NCBI GenBank assembly: GCA_964386525.1
Contig: CAYLSO010000102.1
Span: forward strand, 1-15,740
Reading direction: 5' to 3'
Source: CAYLSO01 sp964386525
Lineage (GTDB): Bacteria; Eisenbacteria; RBG-16-71-46; DASYSL01
DNA: 15,740 bases
Shown piece by piece: positions 6,580-13,521 of the stretch. The stretch's first letter is position 1, and the number at the start of each line of letters is the position of its first letter. Below the pieces are notes generated by a model, which did not search any database, had not been told where the DNA came from, and was given only the letters and a program-made list of their open reading frames with translations. The position numbers were made by a program, and so were the translations under genes.

Positions 6580-7569
6580 CTAGACCGCGTACTCGCGCGG
6601 CCGGTACAGCGACGCGTGCTCCGAGATCCACTGGATCGTGCGCGTCAGCCCGTCCTCGAGGGACACCTCCGGTGCCCAGCCGAGCAACTGGCGCGCCTTG
6701 CTGTTATCGGCCAGAAGCCGCTCGACTTCGCTGCGGTCGGGGCGCAGCCGGGTGGCGTCGAAGGTGACCTCGACCCGCCGGCCCACCAGCCGCACGATGG
6801 TGTCCACCAGGTCCCCCACCGAGATCTCCCGGCCGGTGCCCAGATTGATGACCTGGCCCACCGCCTCGGGGCACTCGGCGACCCGCACGAAGCCGCGCAC
6901 CGTGTCGGTGACGAAGTTGAGGTCGCGGGTCGGGTGACGGGCGCCGATGAACAGACGCTCGCCGGCGATCGCCTGGCTGATGATGGTGGGGATGACGGCA
7001 CGGGCCGACTGGCGCGGGCCGTAGGTGTTGAACGGCCGCGCCACGGCCACCGGCAGGCCGTAGGAGCGGTGGAAGCTCTCGGCCAGCTGGTCGGCGCCGA
7101 TCTTGGAGGCCGAGTACGGCGACTGGCCGACCAGCGGGTGCTTCTCGTCGATGGGCACGTACTGCGCCGTCCCGTACACCTCGCTGGTCGAGGTGTGGAT
7201 GACGCGCTCGAGCTTGAGGTCGCGCGCCGCGGTCAGCACGTTGAGGGTGCCGAAGACGTTGGTGTCGGCCACCTCGCGCGGGTGCACGTAGGAGTACGGG
7301 ATGGAGACCATCGCTCCGAGGTGGAAGGCGACCGTGGTGCCGCGCATCGCCTGGGTGACGGCGTCGGCGTCGCGCAGGTCCCCGGCCACCACCTCGACCC
7401 GCTCGCGCAGCTGGGGCGCCAGCGTGTTGAGGTACCCCCAGTCGCCGCGGGAGTTGTAGCGGACGAACGCCCGCACGCGCGCGCCGCGCCCAGCCAGCTC
7501 CTCGACCAGGTAGCTGCCGATGAAGCCGCCGGCCCCGGTCACGAAGACGAGACGATCCTTCCACTCCAT
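6580..7569 (-). CDS. NAD-dependent nucleotide-sugar 4,6-dehydratase (LegB/GMD-like extended SDR)
   Basis: The protein has 329 residues and an extended SDR fold. The NAD loop is GAGGFIG (12-18). The catalytic region reads HTSTSEVYG with Ser129/Glu130, and Tyr152-x3-Lys156 in PYSASK. Wording such as RYNSRGDWGYL, SIPYSYVHP, QSPYSASKIGADQLA and RPFNTYGPRQSARAVIPT is typical of the 4,6-dehydratases exemplified by LegB of legionaminic acid pathways and related to GDP-mannose dehydratase. It would turn an NDP-hexose or NDP-HexNAc into the 4-keto-6-deoxy intermediate in the cytoplasm. No LegC-type aminotransferase is adjacent; the next enzyme encoded is an RMD-like reductase, which suggests a 6-deoxyhexose product. 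The ATG has AGGGGAG 8 nt upstream. Spacing is 18 nt to the reductase gene before it and 22 nt to the nucleotidyltransferase after it. Confidence 0.9.
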   Translation of the reverse strand: MEWKDRLVFVTGAGGFIGSYLVEELAGRGARVRAFVRYNSRGDWGYLNTLAPQLRERVEVVAGDLRDADAVTQAMRGTTVAFHLGAMVSIPYSYVHPREVADTNVFGTLNVLTAARDLKLERVIHTSTSEVYGTAQYVPIDEKHPLVGQSPYSASKIGADQLAESFHRSYGLPVAVARPFNTYGPRQSARAVIPTIISQAIAGERLFIGARHPTRDLNFVTDTVRGFVRVAECPEAVGQVINLGTGREISVGDLVDTIVRLVGRRVEVTFDATRLRPDRSEVERLLADNSKARQLLGWAPEVSLEDGLTRTIQWISEHASLYRPREYAV

Positions 7570-7587
7570 AGCACGATCTCCCCTGGC

Positions 7588-8568
7588 TCAGGTTTGCGGC
7601 TCGGTCGCCGGCGCCGCGCGCCAGTAGTCGAGCAGATCCTTCAAGGTCTGCGCGAACGCGACCCCGGGCCGCCAGCCCGTCCGTCCCTCCAGCTTGGCGA
7701 AGCTGCCGCACTGGTACGGGACGTCGGAGGGCTGCAGGCGCGCGGGATCGACTTCGATGCGGACCGGGAGGCGGGCGAGGGCGCGCAGCCCCTCGAGGAT
7801 CTCCGCCATGGTGCGCGGCTCTCCGGAGCAGACATTATAGCACTCGCCCGGCTCCCCCCGGAGCGCCGCCTCGAGATAGCCGCGCACCACGTCACGCACG
7901 TCGCTGAAATCGCGCACCGACTCCAGATTGCCGACCCGCACGGTGGGCGGCCGCGCGCCCCGTTCGACGGCCGCGATCTGGCGCGCGAAGCCGGAGACCG
8001 CGAACTCCGGCCGCTCGCCGGGCCCGGTGTGGTTGAAGGCCCGGGTCACCACCACCGGCAACCCGTGCATGCGGCCGTAGGTCAGGGCCAGCGTCTCCTG
8101 CGCGCACTTGCTCGCCGCGTAGAGCGTCTGCGGGGCGAGGGGCGCGTCCTCGGCGATGGGCTGGGCGGCGCGCGGCGGCGCCCCGTAGACCGCGCTCGAG
8201 CTGGTCACCAGCACGCGCGGGCGCAGATCGGCGGCGACCAGCGCTTCGAGCAGCACGCGCGTGCCCAGCACGTTGACCTCGTAGAGCCGGTGGTCGTCGG
8301 GGCCGGCGGCGCGCGCCGCGGTGAGGGCGGCGAGGTGGAAGACGACGTCCGGCCGCGCCCGCTCCGCCAGCTCGCGCAAGAACGTGAAGTCGCAGACGTC
8401 GCCGGTGGCCGCGCGGCCGCCCGCCCCCGCCGCTGCGCCGTCGGGCGCCGATTGGTCGACTTCCCACACTTCGTGGCCGGCGGTCTGCAGGTGCGCCACC
8501 AGATGGCGGCCACCGAATCCCCGGGCCCCGGTGACCAGGGCGCGGCGCGGCGCGGCGGACCCGCTCAC
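7588..8568 (-). CDS. GDP-4-keto-6-deoxymannose reductase (RMD)-like SDR
   Basis: This 326-residue extended SDR has the NAD(P) loop GARGFGG (14-20), Tyr150-x3-Lys154 (LYAASK), AFNHTGPGE, RVGNLESVRDFSDVRDVVRGY and the GECYNVCSGE segment. These are hallmarks of RMD, which reduces GDP-4-keto-6-deoxy-D-mannose to GDP-D-rhamnose. An epimerase or another 4-reductase is possible, and the NDP is not proven. The start is GTG inside GTGA, overlapping the TGA of the amidotransferase-like gene by 4 bp. This GTG places the glycine loop at the usual distance from the N-terminus. The ATG upstream in the same frame would force more than 600 bp of overlap with the preceding gene, so it is rejected. Together with the downstream dehydratase it forms a dehydrate-then-reduce pair for a 6-deoxy sugar. 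Confidence 0.87.
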   Translation of the reverse strand: MSGSAAPRRALVTGARGFGGRHLVAHLQTAGHEVWEVDQSAPDGAAAGAGGRAATGDVCDFTFLRELAERARPDVVFHLAALTAARAAGPDDHRLYEVNVLGTRVLLEALVAADLRPRVLVTSSSAVYGAPPRAAQPIAEDAPLAPQTLYAASKCAQETLALTYGRMHGLPVVVTRAFNHTGPGERPEFAVSGFARQIAAVERGARPPTVRVGNLESVRDFSDVRDVVRGYLEAALRGEPGECYNVCSGEPRTMAEILEGLRALARLPVRIEVDPARLQPSDVPYQCGSFAKLEGRTGWRPGVAFAQTLKDLLDYWRAAPATEPQT

Positions 8569-10406
8569 CCGATCTCCGGCCCGGAGGCCCGGCCGGGGAA
8601 GCGCCGGTCCACCTCGGCCACGAACCACACCGCGGTCAGAATCTGGTGGAGGCGGTGCACCGCGTGCTGGGTCTCGAGGTAGCGCGTCACCGCCGCCTCG
8701 CCGAAGGTGGCGCGCACCGCCGCGCTCTCGCGGAACGCGGACCGCACCTGCTCGCGGATCCAGGCGCGCTCCTCGGCCGACGGCCGCGCCGCCCACTTCT
8801 CCGGAGCGCCCAGCCGGCGCCGCAGCTCGCGCACCAGGCGATGCTGGCGCACCCGGACCAGCAGCTCGCCCTTCAGCCAGCGGAAGGTGACGTCGAAGCG
8901 CGAAGCGAGCCGGATGGGTCGGTTGTAGAGCGGCACCTCGAGGACCTTGGGGTAGACGGCGCGCAGCAACTCGGTGAAGAACACGACGTTGCTCAGCCGC
9001 GGGACGATGCGGCGGTAAGCGAAATCCAGCAGGTCGTTCGCCCACATCGGCGATACCGTCCAGAAGTGCCAGCGGTGGCGGTCCTCGCCCGCGCTGCAGA
9101 TCCCCGTGTACCACCGCATGTCCAGGCGCCGGCATTGGCTGGCCAGATCGCGCTCCGGCCACCCGGCGACCGTGTCCGCCAGGTGGCGGCGGTACTCCTG
9201 CCAGTCGAGCCCCAGCAGCGCGCACCCGTCGCGGAAACCCACGTAGCGGGTGTAGACGTCGGCAGCAAGCGCCCCGTCAAAGCCGCCGTAACCGTGGGCC
9301 GGCAGCGGCGGGCAGCGGAAGGCCTCGCCCGCGAATCCCATGAAGCGGGCGGTCTTGCCCGAGATCAGCGCCCGGCGGGCGCGCGTCGGCAGCAGGGATC
9401 CCGTCATCACGTTGCAGTTGACGCGGCCGCCCGTGAAGTAGACCCAGCGCCGCCACTCGTCGGCATCGCGGATCCACTCGGGACGCGCCACCCGCACGGC
9501 GGGCCGGCCGCTGGCCGCCGCCAGCCGCAGCGCCACCTCCGATTCGTCGCCCGTCACCAGCTCGTCGGTGTAGAACTCGACCGGCGCGTCCAGCCGGCAG
9601 GCGGCGGCGAACAACATGCGCGTGTCGAAGCCGCCGCTCAGATCCGACGTCAGCCGGTAGCCGAGCCCGCCGAGCTTGCGAACCCGCGCCGCGTATCCCT
9701 GCAAGTAGCGCTCGACATATCCGCGAACCGCCTGCCGCCGGTTGCGCACCGGCTCGCTGGCCGTCAGGTCGCGCACCTCGAGCACCCGGCTCTCGGCCCG
9801 CACGCCGTCACCCTGCGAGGAGACCAAGAACAGGGATGCCGGCGCGACGCGGTCGACCCCCTCCACGACCCACTTGTCGTTCAGGGCGAACTCGAACGCC
9901 ATCCACTCCACCAAGGTCTTGCGGTCGAAACGGATGGCGCCAAGGTGCGGCAGGAGCTCTACCGGCTCGCGCCCGAGGAGGAACTGCGACGAGGTCTGCG
10001 CAGCGTAGAGCGGCAGGCGGCCCCACCGGTCATTGAAGACGACTACCGTGCCGCTCGGCTTGTGGACGAGCAAGACCACGAAGTCACCGTCGGCGTGCCG
10101 CAGGAATTCCAGGACGCCCGCGTCGATCGACGCGCCGGCTGTCAGCTGCGCGGCGAGAGCGGCGCCGAACTGTACCAGATCCTCGTCGCTGCGGTCGTAG
10201 ACCAGGCCCTCCACGAACAGGAAGAACTCTTCGTTGGCAAAGCTGAAGCTCGGGTAGTCGTCGGGGACGTCGAAGCTGGCGTCAATCCCGGGCGCCGAGA
10301 AGACGGGGCGGCGGTGGCGGTGGATTTCGGGAGCGGGAGCCTCGGGCGGGGGCGCGGGCGGCAGCGTGGGATCGGGCGGTCCGACGACGATCTTCAGGCC
10401 CGGCAA
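8565..10406 (-). CDS. Asparagine-synthase-like amidotransferase, degenerate glutaminase domain
   Basis: This 613-residue protein has the AsnB two-domain order. Residues about 35-200 resemble the class II glutamine amidotransferase domain (HADGDFVVLLVH, FNDRWGRLPLYAA). Residues about 225-600 are the synthetase domain with the PP-loop SGGFDT at 257-262. The glutaminase nucleophile Cys2 is absent (the N-terminus reads MPGLK), so it may use free ammonia, a partner, or not release ammonia at all. Thr262 replaces the usual Ser in SGGxDS. Relatives in surface-polysaccharide loci amidate sugar acids such as uronic acids, which is the likeliest role here (inference). The start codon is TTG, chosen because a perfect AAGGAGG lies 6 nt upstream; it is translated as Met. 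The gene has its own promoter (10481-10510) and a leader hairpin. Its TGA overlaps the GTG of the reductase gene. Confidence 0.82.
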   Translation of the reverse strand: MPGLKIVVGPPDPTLPPAPPPEAPAPEIHRHRRPVFSAPGIDASFDVPDDYPSFSFANEEFFLFVEGLVYDRSDEDLVQFGAALAAQLTAGASIDAGVLEFLRHADGDFVVLLVHKPSGTVVVFNDRWGRLPLYAAQTSSQFLLGREPVELLPHLGAIRFDRKTLVEWMAFEFALNDKWVVEGVDRVAPASLFLVSSQGDGVRAESRVLEVRDLTASEPVRNRRQAVRGYVERYLQGYAARVRKLGGLGYRLTSDLSGGFDTRMLFAAACRLDAPVEFYTDELVTGDESEVALRLAAASGRPAVRVARPEWIRDADEWRRWVYFTGGRVNCNVMTGSLLPTRARRALISGKTARFMGFAGEAFRCPPLPAHGYGGFDGALAADVYTRYVGFRDGCALLGLDWQEYRRHLADTVAGWPERDLASQCRRLDMRWYTGICSAGEDRHRWHFWTVSPMWANDLLDFAYRRIVPRLSNVVFFTELLRAVYPKVLEVPLYNRPIRLASRFDVTFRWLKGELLVRVRQHRLVRELRRRLGAPEKWAARPSAEERAWIREQVRSAFRESAAVRATFGEAAVTRYLETQHAVHRLHQILTAVWFVAEVDRRFPGRASGPEIG

Positions 10407-10412
10407 GAGCGT

Positions 10413-10436
10413 CCTCCTTCGAGGCGGAGACTCGAA
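10413..10436 (-). promoter_or_regulatory. Perfect Shine-Dalgarno joined to a leader hairpin before a TTG start
   Basis: On the minus strand TTCGAG (10431-10436) can pair with CTCGAA (10418-10423) across a 7-nt loop. The last two bases of the stem are the first two of AAGGAGG (10413-10419), which lies 6 nt from the TTG at 10406. The hairpin therefore abuts and partly covers the ribosome binding site. Whether it controls translation is inference. Confidence 0.5.
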
Positions 10437-10480
10437 ACGGAGATCCCGGCGGCGCGGGCCTCCAGACGGCTAGCGGCTGG

Positions 10481-10510
10481 ATTCTCGACTCTGGAAAAGC
10501 GCGCTGTCAA
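10481..10510 (-). promoter_or_regulatory. Internal promoter of the glycan operon
   Basis: A perfect -35 TTGACA (10505-10510) is followed after 18 nt by GAGAAT (10481-10486, 4/6 to TATAAT). The -35 sits as the loop of a GCGC/GCGC inverted repeat. Transcription would start near 10474 and give a leader of about 68 nt before the TTG-started amidotransferase gene. It lies in the 123-bp gap after the first glycosyltransferase gene, so the last five genes could be expressed separately. Confidence 0.5.
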
Positions 10511-10529
10511 GCGCACGGGAGCGCGGCGC

Positions 10530-11810
10530 TCAGGTGCGCGCGGCGCCCGTGCCCGGGAGATTCGGAACCCCCCGCTCGCGCAGGTTCAGATACGCCTGCT
10601 CCACGCGGTCGGCGAGGACGTCGAAGCTGCGATGTCGGCGCACGTACTCCCGGCCCCGCGCACCGTGCTCGCGGGTCAGCGCCGGGTCGCGCAGGTAGGC
10701 CGCGATGGCCTCGGCGAACGCCGCCGGGTCGTTCTCCACGCAGACGCCGCCGCCGCTCGCGGAAAGCAGCGCGACCGCGTCCGGCACGCGGGACGAGACC
10801 ACCGGCAAGCCGGCGGCCAGATACTCCACCACCTTGAGCGGCGAGCTGGTGAGGAAGATGCCGTGGGGGTCGTCCAGCGGCAGCGGGAAGACTCCGACAT
10901 GGGCGGTACGCAGGCAGCCGGGCACCTCGGCGTGCGGCACCGCGCCCGTGACCTCGACGGCGGCCGGAGAGGAGAAGCTGAGCACCAGGCGCTGGACCTC
11001 GGGGTTGGACTCACCGATGAGGAGGAAGCGCGCCTCGGGCAGTCGGCGGCGCACCTCCTCGAAGATGCGGAAGAGGAACGCGGGGTCGCGGTTGGCCGTG
11101 AGGTTGCCGAGGTAGCAGACGGTGGGAGCGGCCGCCGTCGACCCGGGCCCCGGCGGCTCCGCCGCGGCCAGCCCGAACACCTCCACCGAGACCCCCACCG
11201 GGAAGCGGACGATGCGTTCCGGGCGCACGCCGAGCCGGGTCCTGACCCGCTCCTCCTGGGTGACACTGACGACGAACAGCAACTGCGCCCGGCGCAGCAG
11301 GTTTTCGCGGCGGCGGATCCACCAGCGGAGCACGGCGCGGCGCAACGGCCCCCGCTGCCCGACCTCGTCCATCAGGCGGAGCGACGACTCCTCGTGCGGA
11401 TAGTCGAAGTAGAAGGCGAAGGGGACGCCGAAGCGCCGCCCGTAGTGCGCCGCCAGCATCCCCTCGGTCATCATGTCGCGCACCTGCAGCACGTCGGGGC
11501 GTTCCGCCGCCAGCCGGCGCATGACTCCCACCTTGAGGAAGAGCCCGCGCAGTTTGCGCCAGCGGTTGGCGAGCATCCCCAGGGGGCCGCCCGGCCCCGA
11601 GTCGCGCACTCGGTGGATCTCGATGAATCGCGCCCCCTCCTCCTCGCGCTCGACCACGCGATAGCCGTCGCTCTCCTGGGAGGTCACCCAGGTGATGCGA
11701 TGGCCGCGGCGGCGGAGACAGCCGAGGTAGACCCCGGGCGCGGTGGGAAAGCGGTCGACATGCCAGAGAACGAGATCCAGGCGGGCCGGCGGGGGTTGGG
11801 GGAGCGTCAT
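10530..11810 (-). CDS. GT4-type glycosyltransferase, first gene of the glycan operon
   Basis: This 426-residue GT-B enzyme opens with LDLVLWHVDRF and APGVYLGCLRRRGHRITWVT, an acceptor-domain start with a short glycine loop. It has a donor domain VCYLGNLTANRDP...RFLLIGESNP and ends in TSSPLKVVEYLAAGLPVVSS (321-340). In that segment Lys326 and Glu329 match the PLKxxEYxAxGxPVV form of the GT4 donor motif; the first Glu of the canonical E-x7-E is replaced. The acceptor domain contains YFDYPHEESS, with no membrane span. Sugar and linkage are unknown. The ATG has no Shine-Dalgarno, and a good -10 ends 8 nt before it, so translation may be leaderless. It is divergent from the PLP/carbamate kinase operon and separated by 123 bp from the next glycan gene, which has its own promoter. 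Confidence 0.88.
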   Translation of the reverse strand: MTLPQPPPARLDLVLWHVDRFPTAPGVYLGCLRRRGHRITWVTSQESDGYRVVEREEEGARFIEIHRVRDSGPGGPLGMLANRWRKLRGLFLKVGVMRRLAAERPDVLQVRDMMTEGMLAAHYGRRFGVPFAFYFDYPHEESSLRLMDEVGQRGPLRRAVLRWWIRRRENLLRRAQLLFVVSVTQEERVRTRLGVRPERIVRFPVGVSVEVFGLAAAEPPGPGSTAAAPTVCYLGNLTANRDPAFLFRIFEEVRRRLPEARFLLIGESNPEVQRLVLSFSSPAAVEVTGAVPHAEVPGCLRTAHVGVFPLPLDDPHGIFLTSSPLKVVEYLAAGLPVVSSRVPDAVALLSASGGGVCVENDPAAFAEAIAAYLRDPALTREHGARGREYVRRHRSFDVLADRVEQAYLNLRERGVPNLPGTGAART

Positions 11811-11818
11811 GACGGCCC

Positions 11819-11847
11819 ATGCTAGGCAGCGGGCGCGAGGCCGTCAA
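11819..11847 (-). promoter_or_regulatory. Promoter of the glycan operon, very close to the ATG
   Basis: TTGACG (11842-11847, 5/6) and TAGCAT (11819-11824, 4/6) are separated by exactly 17 nt on the minus strand. The expected start site is at about 11810-11813, within 0-3 nt of the ATG at 11810, which predicts a leaderless mRNA. Confidence 0.55.
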
Positions 11848-11938
11848 CCGCGGCCGGCCGGCGGGCCCATCGCCGATCGCGAGCCCGGCACCGGCCGCGC
11901 GGCGCGCGCCCGCCGGCCGCTTCTCCCCCGCCCCGCGC

Positions 11939-11967
11939 TTGCCCCTCCCGCCGCGCTTGGCTATTGT
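11939..11967 (+). promoter_or_regulatory. Promoter of the PLP enzyme/carbamate kinase operon
   Basis: TTGCCC (11939-11944, 4/6) and TATTGT (11962-11967, 4/6) are separated by 17 nt. The predicted start near 11974 gives a leader of about 39 nt that includes AAAGGAG (11997-12003), 9 nt before the ATG at 12013. It is back to back with the glycan promoter, about 90 bp apart, so one regulator could act on both. Confidence 0.4.
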
Positions 11968-12012
11968 GCGGGGCAACGCAGGCATTCTCCCCGCCCAAAG
12001 GAGCGTCCCCCC

Positions 12013-13491
12013 ATGCGGGTCGTGCAGCAGGTCAACGAGGCGGTCCTCGCCCGGACCGCCCAGCGGTGCCGCGAACGCCGGATCGTCATCCCCACCTTCG
12101 CCGAGCAGCGAGACCCGACGCTGGTCCCGGAGAAGATCAAGAAGCGCCTGGCCGACGTCGGCATGCAGGACGTCGATCCCCTGAACCTCTTCCGCATCAC
12201 CTGGAAGAACGAGCCCAAGGAGAAGGGCGGGCTGTTCAACCGCGGCAACTGGATCGAGTTCCCGAGCGAGCTCACGGGCGTCAGCGCCCGCATCGTCGGG
12301 CTGGTGGGCAAGCACTTCCCGATCGGCGCCCACAAGGTCGGCGCCGCCTTCGGCTGCCTGGTGCCGCGCCTGGTCAGCGGCGAGTTCGACCCCGACACCC
12401 ACAAGGCGGCGTGGCCCTCCACCGGCAACTACTGCCGCGGCGGCGCCTTCGACAGCGCGCTCCTCGGTTGCAAGGCCATCGCCATCCTGCCCGAGGGCAT
12501 GTCGAAGGAGCGCTTCGAGTGGCTGCGCGCCATCGGCACCGACGAGATCATCGCCACGCCCGGCACCGAGTCGAACGTCAAGGAGATCTACGACAAGTGC
12601 TGGGAGCTGCGCAAAGAGCGTGGCGGCGCGGTCATGATCTTCAACCAGTTCGAGGAGTTCGGGAATGCCATCTGGCACTACACGGTGACCGGCGGCATCG
12701 TCGAGGAGGTGTTCGGGCAGATCGCCCGGCCCGGCAGCCGGCTGGCGGCCTACGTCTCGGCCACCGGGTCGGCGGGCACCATCGCCGCCGGCGACTACCT
12801 GCGCACCCGCTTCCCGCACGTCAAGGTGGTGGCCACCGAGGCGCTGCAGTGCCCCACCCTGCTGGCCAACGGCTTCGGCTCGCACCGCATCGAGGGCATC
12901 GGCGACAAGCACGTGCCGTGGGTGCACAACGTGCGCAACACCGACGTGGTGGCGGCCATCGACGACGAGCAGTGCATGAGCCTGCTGCGCCTGTTCAACG
13001 AGGACGAGGGCATGAAGTTCCTGGCCGGCGCGGGGCTGGCGCCGGAATTCGTGCGGCAGCTGCCGCTGGTGGGCATCTCGGGCATCTGCAACCTGGTGGC
13101 GGCGATCCAGACGGCCAAATACTACGAGCTGGACGGCCGCGACGTCCTGGTCACGCCGCTCACCGACTCGATGGCGCTCTACGAGTCGCGCATCCGGGAG
13201 CTGCGCGCCGAGCGCGGCCCCTACACGCGCGAGCGCGCGGCTCGCGATTTCTCGCGCTACCTCGAGGGCGTCGGCATCGACCACCTGCAGGAGCTGGGCT
13301 ACCCCGACCGCAAGCGCCTGCACAACCTCAAGTACTTCACCTGGGTGGAGCAGCAGGGCAAGACCTCGGAGGAACTGGCCGAGCTGTGGGAGCCGGACTT
13401 CTGGACGGAGACCTTCGCGCAGGCGGCGCGATGGGACGGGCTCATCCGCGACTTCAACCGGCGCACCGGCGTGCTGGAAGCGCTGGACTGA
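12013..13491 (+). CDS. Large fold-type-II PLP-dependent enzyme (cysteine synthase/threonine dehydratase superfamily)
   Basis: The protein has 492 residues. Lys108 in GAHKVGAA is the expected Schiff-base lysine. STGN (136-139) is the substrate-carboxylate loop, TGSAGT (251-256) binds the PLP phosphate, and Ser356 in GISGICN is placed to contact the pyridine nitrogen. It is 100-180 residues longer than cysteine synthases or diaminopropionate ammonia-lyases, with about 65 extra residues before the core and about 100 after it (from about 385). The core is intact, so a beta-elimination, beta-replacement or deamination on an amino acid is expected; the substrate is unknown. The ATG at 12013 follows AAAGGAG and a promoter. 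A frame extension to 11743 would run 68 bp into the divergent glycosyltransferase gene and is rejected. It is the first gene of a three-gene or longer operon. Confidence 0.85.
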   Translation: MRVVQQVNEAVLARTAQRCRERRIVIPTFAEQRDPTLVPEKIKKRLADVGMQDVDPLNLFRITWKNEPKEKGGLFNRGNWIEFPSELTGVSARIVGLVGKHFPIGAHKVGAAFGCLVPRLVSGEFDPDTHKAAWPSTGNYCRGGAFDSALLGCKAIAILPEGMSKERFEWLRAIGTDEIIATPGTESNVKEIYDKCWELRKERGGAVMIFNQFEEFGNAIWHYTVTGGIVEEVFGQIARPGSRLAAYVSATGSAGTIAAGDYLRTRFPHVKVVATEALQCPTLLANGFGSHRIEGIGDKHVPWVHNVRNTDVVAAIDDEQCMSLLRLFNEDEGMKFLAGAGLAPEFVRQLPLVGISGICNLVAAIQTAKYYELDGRDVLVTPLTDSMALYESRIRELRAERGPYTRERAARDFSRYLEGVGIDHLQELGYPDRKRLHNLKYFTWVEQQGKTSEELAELWEPDFWTETFAQAARWDGLIRDFNRRTGVLEALD

Positions 13492-13521
13492 GCCGCCGGA
13501 CATGGGGACGGGGCGCACGAC

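Noticed and set aside
7588..9225. 545-residue version of the RMD-like reductase starting at 9225
   Set aside because: It would overlap the amidotransferase-like gene by more than 600 bp. The extra N-terminus is low-complexity shadow sequence, and the GTG at 8568 in a GTGA overlap gives the normal family length.
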